From CAZLKN01 sp964560135 (lineage in GTDB: Bacteria > Actinomycetota > JAICYB01), in NCBI GenBank assembly GCA_964560135.1, contig CAZLKN010000031.1, positions 1 through 38,787 of the forward strand: a stretch of 38,787 bases of DNA. The letters run 5' to 3'. The notes beneath the pieces were generated by a model. That model saw nothing but the letters and a program-made list of their open reading frames with translations. It was not told the origin of the DNA and ran no database searches. A program made the position numbers and the translations under genes. Of this stretch, positions 24,430 to 32,815 are shown one piece after another; position 1 is the first letter of the stretch; every line of letters begins with the position of its first letter.

Positions 24430-26274
24430 TCAGGTGTACCGGGAGGCCTGGAGGCGGAAGAGGTCCGCGTACCGGCCCCCGGCGTCCATCAACTCGTCGT
24501 GGGTGCCGATCTCCTCGATCCGTCCCTCGTGCAGGACGACGATGAGCTCGGCCATGCGCACCGTCGAGAAGCGGTGCGAGACGAGCAGGGTGACCGGACG
24601 GTACGAGCCGACGCCGCGGGCCATCTCGTGGAAGCGTTCGAAGACCTCGGACTCTGCCCGGGCGTCCAGCGCCGCGGTGGGTTCGTCGAGCATCACCAGG
24701 GCCGGGCGCTGTCGCATCAAACCGCGCGCGATCGCCATCCGCTGCCACTGCCCCTCGGACAGGTCCGTGCCCTCGGGGAACTCGCGCCCGAGCTGGTTGT
24801 CGTAGCCCGTGGGCAGGGTGTCCACGACCCGGTCGGCGCCGGCGTGCCGCGCGGCGGCGTGGACGCGGTCGTGGTCGTCGATCCCCGCGAGGTCGCCGAG
24901 GCCGATCACCTCGCGGGCGATGAGCTGGAAGCGCACGAAGTCCTGGTAGGCGACTCCGATCTGCTCCCGCCAGCCGTCCAGGTCGATGTCGCGCAGGTCG
25001 ACGCCGTCCACCGTGATGCGGCCCTCGGTGGGGTCGTAGAAGCGCGACAGGAGCTTCACGAGGCTCGACTTGCCCGCGCCGTTCTCGCCGACGAGGGCCA
25101 CCGTGGAGCCGGCGGGCAGCACGAGATTGACGTCCTCGAGGGCCCGCTTGTCGGTGCCCGGATAGATGAAGCCGACCCCCTCGAAGGCGATGCCGGTGCG
25201 GATCTGGTCGGGAGCCGGGACCGCTTCGCCCGCCGGCTTCGCGCGCACGGATGGCTCGTAGTCGAGCAGCCACATGTAGCGCTCGCCCATGAAGGCCAGC
25301 TCGGCCAACCAGGCGAACAGGTTGCCGGCCATCTGCATCTGGCCGACGGCCATCCGCGCCACCTGCACGCCCATCGCGACCTCGCCGAAGCTCACCCGTC
25401 CCTCGATGGCCAGCCAGCCGATGAACCCGATCGCGGCGGCCATCGCACCCCCGTAGGCGCCGCCGGTCGCCAGGCCGATCCCGGAACGTTTCAGTCGGTC
25501 GCGGACGAGCTTGCCCACGTACTCGTCGGTCAGTGCCTTGTGGCGCCGCACGAGCTCGTCGACCAGTCCGAAGATCCGCACCTCCTTGGCCGGCTCGGCC
25601 CGGGTGGCCAGATCGAGGTAGTGCTCGATGTACCGTTCCTCGATCGCGGTCTCGTCGTGTTTGCGGTAGTGCTTGCGCAGCGAGCGGTACTGGAGGTAGG
25701 CGCTGGGGGCCGAGATCAGCGGGGTCACGATCAGCAGCGGGTGGATGAGCCCGAGCAGGATCATCGCCGAGCCGAGCCCGAAGGCCATGTACGCCACGGA
25801 GGCCAGGTTCCCCAGGAAGTTGTACGGGATATAGGAACGCTCGCGGACGAGCTTCATCTTGTCGGCGAATTCCGGATGCTCGAGGTGTTCGATCCCCGGC
25901 GCGCCGACCGAGATCGACATCAGCCGCTGATCCAGGCTCTGGGAGATCCGCTCGGCCATGTCGAACTGGAGCAGCATCAGCAGCCGGTTGAGCAGGGCGT
26001 TGCCCGCAGCGTGCCCGAGGAACAGTCCGGCCCACAGCAGCGCGGGCCCCCGCTCGCCGACCGTCAACGCGTCCACGACGTACCTCGTGACGAGGGCGCC
26101 GACGGATCCGAAGAGGCCCAGCAGGATCATCAAAGCGAACAGACCCGTGGCTCGCGCGCGGGCCACGTCCCAGGCCAGACCGAGCACCGCGGTGTATACG
26201 CGCCGCATGCGCCGCAGCCGTTCGCGCAGGGGCCCCTCCAGGGCCTCCTTCTCGATGGGCGTGTCGGTGCTCAT
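24430..26274 (-). CDS. ABC exporter half-transporter, second of a pair (614 aa)
   Basis: Six-helix membrane domain followed by an ATPase domain. Walker A GENGAGKSS (about residue 400), signature LSEGQWQRMAIARG (about 505), Walker B ALVMLDEPTAALD and H-loop SHRFSTVR are all present. LSEGQ departs from the usual LSGGQ. This type often works as a heterodimer with the neighbouring gene exporting lipids, peptides or drugs. Its ATG overlaps the stop of the upstream gene (ATGA), so the two are translationally coupled. The substrate is unknown. It converges with ppc, 10 bp apart. Confidence 0.88.
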   Translation of the reverse strand: MSTDTPIEKEALEGPLRERLRRMRRVYTAVLGLAWDVARARATGLFALMILLGLFGSVGALVTRYVVDALTVGERGPALLWAGLFLGHAAGNALLNRLLMLLQFDMAERISQSLDQRLMSISVGAPGIEHLEHPEFADKMKLVRERSYIPYNFLGNLASVAYMAFGLGSAMILLGLIHPLLIVTPLISAPSAYLQYRSLRKHYRKHDETAIEERYIEHYLDLATRAEPAKEVRIFGLVDELVRRHKALTDEYVGKLVRDRLKRSGIGLATGGAYGGAMAAAIGFIGWLAIEGRVSFGEVAMGVQVARMAVGQMQMAGNLFAWLAELAFMGERYMWLLDYEPSVRAKPAGEAVPAPDQIRTGIAFEGVGFIYPGTDKRALEDVNLVLPAGSTVALVGENGAGKSSLVKLLSRFYDPTEGRITVDGVDLRDIDLDGWREQIGVAYQDFVRFQLIAREVIGLGDLAGIDDHDRVHAAARHAGADRVVDTLPTGYDNQLGREFPEGTDLSEGQWQRMAIARGLMRQRPALVMLDEPTAALDARAESEVFERFHEMARGVGSYRPVTLLVSHRFSTVRMAELIVVLHEGRIEEIGTHDELMDAGGRYADLFRLQASRYT

Positions 26275-28148
26275 TCCAGGCTCCCGGTCATGCGGTAGTG
26301 GGACGCTTGCAGCTCGTAGAGCTCGGCGTAGCGTCCGGCGCCGGCGATGAGCTGGTCGTGGCTGCCGTCCTCCACCACGCGCCCTCCCTCGACCAGGATG
26401 ATGCGGTCGGCCATCCGCACCGTCGAGAAGCGGTGGGAGACGAGCAGGGTGGTCCGTCCCCGGCTGAGCTCGGCGAACTGCTCGTAGAGCTCGTGCTCGT
26501 GCCGGACGTCGAGGCTGGCCGTCGGCTCGTCCAGGATGAGCAGGTCGGCGTCGCTGCCGAGCTGCGCCATCACCGCGCGGGCGAGGGCGACGCGCTGCCA
26601 CTCGCCGCCGGACAGGTCCATCCCTCCGAAGTCGCGGTGCAGCGGGGTGTCCCAGCCGTCCGGCAGCGATTCGATCTTCTCGAGGATGCCGATACGCCGG
26701 GCGGCCTCGGTGTACAGGGCCTCGTCCGCATGATGTTCGACGGCACCGAAGCCCACGTTGTCGCGGGCGGGGAGGTGGAAGCGGACGAAGTCCTGGAAGA
26801 TCACGGCCAGCCGCCTGCGGAGATCGGCGAGGTCGAAGGCGCGGACGTCGACGCCGTCGAGCGTGATGCGGCCCGCGCTCGGATCGTAGAAGCGGCACAG
26901 GAGCTTGATGAGGGTGGTCTTGCCCGCGCCGTTCTCGCCGACGAGCGCCACGGAGCCGCCGGCCGGGATCTCCAGATCCAGGTGCGACAGGATCTCGCGG
27001 TCGGTGCCGGGATAGGTGAACGAGACGTCCTCGAAACGGATGCCGGTGGGGGCGAGTCCATGTGCCGGCTGGGTGCCGCCGACCTCCAGACGCGGATCGG
27101 TGTCGTACAGGTCCAGGAGCTTGAACGCGGTGGGGAGGTAGAAGTTGCTCTGACGCAGTTGCGCGGCCGTCCCGAAGGTCGCGATGAGCTGCGACATGAG
27201 CCCCACGATCGCCATCGATGCGGCGGTGAACAGCCCGATGTCCACCGTGCCGGCCAGCGTGGCGTGAACGAGGCGGATGAAGGCAAAGGCCATGCCGCCG
27301 ATCGCGATGAGATGCAGGCCGAGCCGGATGAGCATGTTCCTCCGCCGGACCCGCCAGGCATGCAGGATGCTGTTCAACCAGTGGTCCGCCTGCCGGTCCA
27401 GTACCCAGGTGCGGAGCCCGAAGATCCGAAGCTCCTTGGCGGGCTCGAGGATGAGTCCGAGGCGCTTGTAGTAGGCACTCCGGCGGGCGTCCGGGGTGAA
27501 GTGGAGCTTCGCCCAGCCCTCCTGGCCGACGGCGCGCCACTGCAGAATGCCCTCGGGCACCGCTGTGAGGATGATGAGGGCCGGGGCCCAAGGCGCGAAC
27601 TGGGCGGTGATGACGGCCATCGATCCGATGGTGGCGATGTTCTGGAAGGCGTTCCTGATGTGGTGGAGGCTGTGCACGGGGGCCCATCCGACCCACTGGG
27701 ACACCTCGAGCTTGTCCCGGAAGGTGGCGTCCTCGTGGTACGCGAGGCCCGGAAGGGAGCCCACGCTCGCCATCAGCCGTCGCGAGAGGTAGGCCTGGAA
27801 CCGGCGCTGGAACCCGAAGTGGACCCCCTCCTGTGCCGGCGACAGCACCTGGGTGAGCATGATCGCGCCGATGAGGACCGCCAGGATCTGGAGCGGGGTC
27901 TGCCCGGCGCCGATCGACAGGGCCCCCGGGGCGGAGGCGCCGTCCGGGGTGCCCTGACCGGTTGCCGTGAGGGCGGTGAGAAAGCGTCCGACCTGGGCGA
28001 TGACGATCGCCGGGAGGAAGCCTTGGAGGATGGTCAGGGCGAGCAGAACGAGAGCGGTCAGCGGTGCCGCCCGGAACAGGAGCCCGAGCCCCCGGAGGTT
28101 CGCCCACAGCTCCTGCTGCCACGGGACCTTGTGCTGATCGAAGTTCAC
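26271..28148 (-). CDS. ABC exporter half-transporter, first of a pair (625 aa)
   Basis: Membrane domain in the first half, with helices such as APLTALVLLALTILQGFLPAI. ATPase domain: Walker A GENGAGKTT (about 404), LSGGEWQRVALARA (about 511), LLILDEPTASLD (about 536), SHRFSTVR. Start GTG at 28148 with GAGGAG upstream; an ATG at 28232 would add 28 poorly typical residues. Shares its motif layout with the downstream gene, so the two probably form one heterodimer. Confidence 0.88.
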   Translation of the reverse strand: MNFDQHKVPWQQELWANLRGLGLLFRAAPLTALVLLALTILQGFLPAIVIAQVGRFLTALTATGQGTPDGASAPGALSIGAGQTPLQILAVLIGAIMLTQVLSPAQEGVHFGFQRRFQAYLSRRLMASVGSLPGLAYHEDATFRDKLEVSQWVGWAPVHSLHHIRNAFQNIATIGSMAVITAQFAPWAPALIILTAVPEGILQWRAVGQEGWAKLHFTPDARRSAYYKRLGLILEPAKELRIFGLRTWVLDRQADHWLNSILHAWRVRRRNMLIRLGLHLIAIGGMAFAFIRLVHATLAGTVDIGLFTAASMAIVGLMSQLIATFGTAAQLRQSNFYLPTAFKLLDLYDTDPRLEVGGTQPAHGLAPTGIRFEDVSFTYPGTDREILSHLDLEIPAGGSVALVGENGAGKTTLIKLLCRFYDPSAGRITLDGVDVRAFDLADLRRRLAVIFQDFVRFHLPARDNVGFGAVEHHADEALYTEAARRIGILEKIESLPDGWDTPLHRDFGGMDLSGGEWQRVALARAVMAQLGSDADLLILDEPTASLDVRHEHELYEQFAELSRGRTTLLVSHRFSTVRMADRIILVEGGRVVEDGSHDQLIAGAGRYAELYELQASHYRMTGSLE

Positions 28149-28325
28149 ATGTACTCCTCGATACCGTCGGGGCGCAGGCGCCAGAGCAGTCGGGAAGGAA
28201 CGAAGTAGCTGGTCGGCGGCGACGCCCGCCATCCCCTCGGCCGCGGCAGACGCACCGACAAACGTACACCCGTTGTCAAGGTCTCCCGGGCGGTTGCAAC
28301 TGGAACACGGGTGATCCGGTCGCGG

Positions 28326-28355
28326 TTGACAGGTTCGGCTGTGGATCCGGATACT
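28326..28355 (+). promoter_or_regulatory. Promoter of the leader-leuB-ilvE-cimA operon
   Basis: TTGACA (28326-28331), an exact -35, and GATACT (28350-28355) as -10, 18 bases apart. Transcription would start about two bases before the leader-peptide ATG, nearly leaderless. Confidence 0.6.
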
Positions 28356-28363
28356 TGAGGTCT

Positions 28364-28396
28364 ATGAAACGCCTGTTCCAGGTAATCATTCGTTAG
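28364..28396 (+). CDS. Leader peptide with Leu, Val and Ile codons (10 aa)
   Basis: The tiny frame reads MKRLFQVIIR. Four of ten residues are branched-chain amino acids, including Val-Ile-Ile in a row, with GTA and ATT codons that are rare in this GC-rich DNA. It lies just after a good promoter and before the attenuator hairpins and leuB. This is what a ribosome-mediated attenuation leader for branched-chain amino acid synthesis looks like. A weak GAGG stands upstream, but the -10 spacing would also allow leaderless translation. Confidence 0.65.
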   Translation: MKRLFQVIIR

Positions 28397-28401
28397 GCGG
28401 T

Positions 28402-28459
28402 CGCCGGAGTGCCGGCGTCCGCAGCAGCCTCTCGCCGTCCGGCGGGGGGTTTTCTCTTT
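28402..28459 (+). terminator. Attenuator: pairing segments and rho-independent terminator
   Basis: Four segments can pair alternately: CGCCGG (28402-28407), CCGGCG (28412-28417), CGCCG (28433-28437) and CGGCG (28440-28444). Segments 1:2 and 3:4 pair, while 2:3 would block 3:4. The terminator stem can be extended as CCTCTCGCC (28428-28436) with GGCGGGGGG (28441-28449), a 9-bp stem with two G-U pairs, followed by TTTTCTCTTT. A strong AAGGAGGT lies between the T tract and leuB. Confidence 0.65.
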
Positions 28460-28472
28460 GTAAGGAGGTAGG

Positions 28473-29546
28473 TTGAACGACCGGAGCTACCGTGTCGGCG
28501 TGATCGGGGGGGACGGGACGGGTCCCGAGGTGATCCGCGAGGCGCTCAAGGTGCTCGATGCCGCCCAGGATCGGTTCGGTTTCGACACCCGGCGCACCCC
28601 CTATGACCTGGGCGCCGACGCCTATGAGCGCACCGGGGAGGCCCTGCCGGACGCGGTCCTGGCCGAGCTGCAGACCCTGGACGCCATCCTGCTGGGCGCC
28701 GTCGGCCTGCGCCGCCCCGACGATCCCATCCCTCCCGGTGTCCTCGAACGCGGTCTGCTCCTGAAGATGCGCTTCGAGCTGGACCAGTACATCAACCTCA
28801 GGCCGATCAAGCTCTATCCGGGGGTTCCCTGTCCGGTCGTGGGGAAGGGTCCGGAGGACGTCGACATGGTGGTCGTCCGCGAGAACACCGAGGGCCTGTA
28901 CGCCGGCGCCGGAGGGTTCTTCAAGAAGGGAACCCCCGACGAGGTCGCCCTGCAGACCTCGGTGAATACCCGCAAGGGCGTCGAACGGGTCGTCCGCTAC
29001 GCCTTCGAGCTCGCCCGCACCCGGAAGCGTAAGCAGCTCACGTTCTGCGGGAAGACGAACGTCCTCACCTACGCCCACGACCTGTGGAGCCGCACCGTCC
29101 AGGAGGTTGGGGAGGAGTATCCCGACGTGACACGCGACTACGCGCACGTGGACGCGATCTGCTTCCTGTTTCTCCGCAACCCCGAGTGGTTCGACGTGAT
29201 CGTCACCGACAATCAGCTCGGGGACATCATCACCGACCTCGGTGCCGCCCTCCAGGGCGGGATGGGGGTGGCGGCATCGGGGAACCTGAATCCCGAGGGC
29301 GTATCGATGTTCGAGCCGATCGGGGGCACGGCCCCCACCTTCACGGGGCAGGGCGTCATCAACCCCATGGCCGCGATCGGTGCGGTGCAGATGATGCTCG
29401 CGCACCTCGGGGAACGCGAGGCGGCGGCGGCCGTGGAGCACGCGATGAGCGAGGTGTTTCCTCGCCTGAAGGGGATGGGGGCCGGTGAGATGGGATACTC
29501 GACATCCGAGGTCGGCGATTTCGTGGCCGAAGCGGTGCGCGGGTAG
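28473..29546 (+). CDS. leuB: 3-isopropylmalate dehydrogenase family, LeuB-like (357 aa)
   Basis: Beta-decarboxylating dehydrogenase. VGVIGGDGTGPEVI start, LLLKMRFELDQYINLRPIKLYPG (substrate-side helix and Arg), VVRENTEGLYAGAGG, VTDNQLGDIITDL with the catalytic Asp set, and EPIGGTAPTFTGQGVINPMAA as the NAD-binding segment. That last segment differs from the usual HGSAPDIAG, and residues there help set cofactor choice, so substrate and cofactor assignment is by context. In the citramalate route it would act on 3-methylmalate. Start TTG with AAGGAGGT upstream. Confidence 0.85.
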   Translation: MNDRSYRVGVIGGDGTGPEVIREALKVLDAAQDRFGFDTRRTPYDLGADAYERTGEALPDAVLAELQTLDAILLGAVGLRRPDDPIPPGVLERGLLLKMRFELDQYINLRPIKLYPGVPCPVVGKGPEDVDMVVVRENTEGLYAGAGGFFKKGTPDEVALQTSVNTRKGVERVVRYAFELARTRKRKQLTFCGKTNVLTYAHDLWSRTVQEVGEEYPDVTRDYAHVDAICFLFLRNPEWFDVIVTDNQLGDIITDLGAALQGGMGVAASGNLNPEGVSMFEPIGGTAPTFTGQGVINPMAAIGAVQMMLAHLGEREAAAAVEHAMSEVFPRLKGMGAGEMGYSTSEVGDFVAEAVRG

Positions 29547-29566
29547 GGCGAGAAGGGGGCGAAGGG

Positions 29567-30481
29567 ATGCCTTTCGAGAAGACGGACAAGATCTGGATGG
29601 ACGGCACGCTCGTCGACTGGGACGACGCCAAGATCCACATCCTGACCCACACGTTGCATTACGGATGCGGGGTGTTCGAGGGGATCCGCGCGTACAAGAC
29701 CCCCAAGGGGACCGCCGTCTTCCGGCTGACGCCCCACATGGTGCGATTGTTCAACAGCGCCAAGATGTTCCACATCGAGATCCCCTTCTCGCTGGAGCAG
29801 CTCGTCGAGGCTGCGAAGGAAACCGTCCGGGTCAACGGTCTGGACGAGTGCTACATCCGCCCCATCGTGTACCTCGGCTACGGCGAGATGGGCCTGAATC
29901 CGCTGCCGGCTCCCGTCCAGGTCTCGATCGCCGTCTGGCCCTGGGGCGCCTATCTCGGGGACGAAGGCGTGCGCACCGGCGTCCGCATGAAGATCAGCTC
30001 GTGGCGCCGGCACGACCCGAACATCCTTCCTCCCGCCGCCAAGGGGACCGGGATGTACATCAACTCCCAGATGGCGAAGGTCGAGGCGCTCAAGGCGGGC
30101 TACGACGAGGCGATCATGCTCTCACCGCAAGGCTTCGTGAGCGAGTGCACGGGGGAGAACCTGTTCATCGTGAAGCGGGGCAAGCTGTTCACCCCACCGG
30201 CGAGCGCCGGAGCCCTCGAGGGCATCACCCGCGAGGCGATCATCACCATCGCGCAGGACTTCGGCTACGAGGTGGAGGAGGCGAACCTGCTGCGCAGCGA
30301 CCTCTACACCGCGGACGAGGCGTTCTGCACGGGCACGGCGGCCGAGGTCGTGCCCATCCGCGAAGTTGACGACCGCCTGGTCGGCGATCCGGGGCCGGTC
30401 ACCAAGAAGATCCAGGAGACGTTCTTCGCCGCGGTCCGCGGCGAGGTGGAGACCTACAGGGATTGGAACGAATATGTCTGA
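29567..30481 (+). CDS. ilvE: Branched-chain amino acid aminotransferase (304 aa)
   Basis: Fold-type IV PLP enzyme. Starts KIWMDGTLVDWDDAKIHILTHTLHYGCGVFEGIRAY, with the PLP-binding Lys in AAKGTGMYINSQ, VSECTGENLFIVKRG and CTGTAAEVVPI. Length matches IlvE. Transfers amino groups to the 2-oxo acids of valine, leucine and isoleucine. Its stop overlaps cimA by 8 bp. The ATG has a G-rich stretch (GAAGGGGGCGAAGGG) upstream. Confidence 0.95.
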   Translation: MPFEKTDKIWMDGTLVDWDDAKIHILTHTLHYGCGVFEGIRAYKTPKGTAVFRLTPHMVRLFNSAKMFHIEIPFSLEQLVEAAKETVRVNGLDECYIRPIVYLGYGEMGLNPLPAPVQVSIAVWPWGAYLGDEGVRTGVRMKISSWRRHDPNILPPAAKGTGMYINSQMAKVEALKAGYDEAIMLSPQGFVSECTGENLFIVKRGKLFTPPASAGALEGITREAIITIAQDFGYEVEEANLLRSDLYTADEAFCTGTAAEVVPIREVDDRLVGDPGPVTKKIQETFFAAVRGEVETYRDWNEYV

Positions 30482-32054
30482 TCGCACCGTCGAACTGTTC
30501 GATACCACGCTGCGGGACGGCTCGCAGATGGAGGGCATGACCCTCAGCGCCGACGACAAGCTGCGGATCGCCCAGCGGCTGGACGAACTCGGTATCCACT
30601 ACATCGAGGGGGGCTGGCCGGGCTCCAACCCGAAGGACGAGGAGTTCTTCCGGCGGGCTCCCGAGGAGCTACGGTTCAAGAACGCCAAGCTGGTCGCGTT
30701 CTCGTCCACGCGCCGGGCGGGTACCACGCCGGGCCGGGACCCGAATCTCCGGACATTGGTGGAGTCGGGTACACCCGTCGCTTGCATCGTGGGCAAGTCC
30801 TGGGACCTGCACGTGAAGGAAGCGCTCCGGACGACCCTCGACGAGAACCTCAAGATGGTGGGCGACACGATCCGGTATCTCAAGCGCCATTTCGACCAGG
30901 TCTTCTTCGACGCCGAGCACTTCTTCGACGGCTACAAGCACAACAGCGCGTACACGGTGAAGGTGCTGGAGGCCGCTGCGGGGTCGGGTGCCGACTGCCT
31001 GGTGCTCTGCGACACCAACGGGGGCTGTCTTCCCCATGAGATCCAGCAGATCGTCGGCGAGGTCCACGCCCACTTCGACGGTGGAGCGGATCTCGGGATC
31101 CACTGTCACAACGACGCCGATGTCGGTGTCGCCAACTCGCTGGCCGGGATCCAGGCGGGCGCGGTCCACGTGCAGGGGACGATGAACGGGTACGGCGAGC
31201 GGTGCGGCAACGCCAACCTGGCGTCGGTCGCCGCGAATCTGGTCCTCAAGCTCGGCATCGGTTGCCTGAGCAGCGAGCAGCTCGCGAAGCTCGCCGATGT
31301 GACCCATTACGTGGCTGAGATCGCCAACCGCACCCCGAACCCGCAGCAACCCTACGTGGGTTCGTCGGCGTTCGCCCACAAGGGCGGACTGCACGCCTCG
31401 GCGGTTGCGCGCCGCCGTGACCTGTACGAGCACATCGACCCGGCGCTCGTCGGCAACGTGCGGCATCTCGTCGTGAGCGAGCTGGCCGGGCGGGCGACGC
31501 TGGTGCTCAAGGCTCAGGAGTTCGGTGTGGAGATCGACGAGGACCAAACGGTTTCCGGACTGCTCCGGCGCGTGAAGGAGCTCGAGCACGTCGGCTACCA
31601 CTTCGAGGCGGCCGATGGCTCCTTCGAGCTGCTGATGCGGCGCGCCACCGGATGGGAGCAGGAGTTCTTCAGGATCGAGTCGTTCCGGACCATCGTGGAG
31701 ACCGACGGCCACGGCGGGCTGTCGAGTGAGGCGACGGTCAAGCTCCACGCCCGCGGCGAGCGGATCATCTCCACGGCCGAGGGCAACGGGCCGGTCAACG
31801 CGCTCGACGCGGCACTGCGGAAGGCCCTGATGGAGATCTACCCCGAGCTCGAGCGGATCCACCTGGCCGACTACAAGGTTCGGATCCTCAACGAGAACGT
31901 GGGCACGGCGGCCACGACCCGCGTGCTCATCGAATCCACGGACGGCGAGAAGGAGTGGGGGACGATCGGCGTGTCGGAGAACATCATCGAGGCGTCCTGG
32001 GAGGCGCTGCTGGACGGGTACGTGTACGGTCTCCTGCACCGGGCGGGATCATGA
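30474..32054 (+). CDS. cimA: (R)-citramalate synthase (526 aa)
   Basis: Condenses pyruvate and acetyl-CoA to citramalate, the entry to threonine-independent isoleucine synthesis. ELFDTTLRDGSQMEGMT has the catalytic residues, GIHCHNDADVGVANS the metal-binding HxH, and MNGYGERCGNANLASVAA the conserved loop. A C-terminal regulatory domain (about residues 400-520) is present, as in isoleucine-inhibited CimA. The HMGL-like TIM barrel also occurs in LeuA and homocitrate synthase, but GYGERCGNANL and the neighbours favour CimA. Overlaps ilvE by 8 bp and the FAH gene by 4 bp. Confidence 0.92.
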   Translation: MSDRTVELFDTTLRDGSQMEGMTLSADDKLRIAQRLDELGIHYIEGGWPGSNPKDEEFFRRAPEELRFKNAKLVAFSSTRRAGTTPGRDPNLRTLVESGTPVACIVGKSWDLHVKEALRTTLDENLKMVGDTIRYLKRHFDQVFFDAEHFFDGYKHNSAYTVKVLEAAAGSGADCLVLCDTNGGCLPHEIQQIVGEVHAHFDGGADLGIHCHNDADVGVANSLAGIQAGAVHVQGTMNGYGERCGNANLASVAANLVLKLGIGCLSSEQLAKLADVTHYVAEIANRTPNPQQPYVGSSAFAHKGGLHASAVARRRDLYEHIDPALVGNVRHLVVSELAGRATLVLKAQEFGVEIDEDQTVSGLLRRVKELEHVGYHFEAADGSFELLMRRATGWEQEFFRIESFRTIVETDGHGGLSSEATVKLHARGERIISTAEGNGPVNALDAALRKALMEIYPELERIHLADYKVRILNENVGTAATTRVLIESTDGEKEWGTIGVSENIIEASWEALLDGYVYGLLHRAGS

Positions 32055-32815
32055 TGCGCTTCGTCCGCTTCGCCATCGGGTCGACGATCGGGTACGGGAT
32101 CCTCGAGGAGCCCGACCGCATCCGGGCCATCACCACCACGCCGTTCCTGCCATGGGAGGCCACCGAGGAGGTCTTCACGCCGCAGCAGGTGCGGATCCTG
32201 GCCCCCGTGCTGCCGAGCAAGATCGTCGCCGTCGGCCTCAACTACAAGGCGCACGCGGAGGAGACGGGCAAGGAGATCCCCGCCGAGCCGATGCTGTTCC
32301 TCAAGCCGTCGACGTCGGTGATCGGGCCCGGGGAGACGATCCGCCTGCCGTCCCAGTCGACCCGCGTCGACCACGAGGCGGAACTCGCGGTGGTGATCGG
32401 GAAGGCCGCCCGCAACGTGGAAGGCGACGCCATCGGCGACGCGATCCTCGGCTACACGTGCGGCAACGATGTCACGGCCCGCGACCTGCAGGCCCGCGAC
32501 GTCCAGTTCACGAGGGCCAAGGGTTTCGACAGCTTCTCCCCGCTCGGCCCCCACATCGCCGTCGGGGTCGATCCCGGCGACCTCGAGATCGCGTGCCGGG
32601 TGAACGGGGAGGTTCGCCAGCGTTCGCGCACCTCGGATCTCGTCTTCCCGGTGGAGGCGCTCGTCTCGTTCATCTCCTCGGTGATGACGCTGCTTCCGGG
32701 CGATGTGATCCTTACCGGCACCCCGGCGGGCATCGGCCCCCTGGCCGACGGGGACGTGGTCGAGGTCGAGATCCAGGACGTCGGGACGCTGCGCAACGAG
32801 GTGGCTCGGGCGTGA
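32051..32815 (+). CDS. Fumarylacetoacetate hydrolase family protein (254 aa)
   Basis: IVAVGLNYKAHAEE, EPMLFLKPSTSVIGPGETI, VDHEAELAVVIGKAARN, GYTCGNDVTARDLQARD and TGTPAGIGPLADGDVV form the FAH fold with metal-binding Glu/Asp. Members include hydratases, decarboxylases and acylpyruvate hydrolases; by sequence I cannot choose. Its place at the end of the amino acid operon, overlapping cimA and gltX by 4 bp each, suggests cotranscription rather than a shared pathway. The second ATG at 32054 is an alternative start. Confidence 0.88.
   Translation: MMRFVRFAIGSTIGYGILEEPDRIRAITTTPFLPWEATEEVFTPQQVRILAPVLPSKIVAVGLNYKAHAEETGKEIPAEPMLFLKPSTSVIGPGETIRLPSQSTRVDHEAELAVVIGKAARNVEGDAIGDAILGYTCGNDVTARDLQARDVQFTRAKGFDSFSPLGPHIAVGVDPGDLEIACRVNGEVRQRSRTSDLVFPVEALVSFISSVMTLLPGDVILTGTPAGIGPLADGDVVEVEIQDVGTLRNEVARA

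Noticed and set aside
24499..28208. Long open frames on the plus strand over the ABC exporter genes
   Set aside because: Antisense shadows caused by high GC; the minus strand carries the Walker motifs.
28391..28397. GTTAGGC in the leuB leader, identical to an attC core
   Set aside because: It overlaps the leader-peptide stop and no inverse core with a pairing arm lies within 150 bp upstream. The attenuator explains the region better.
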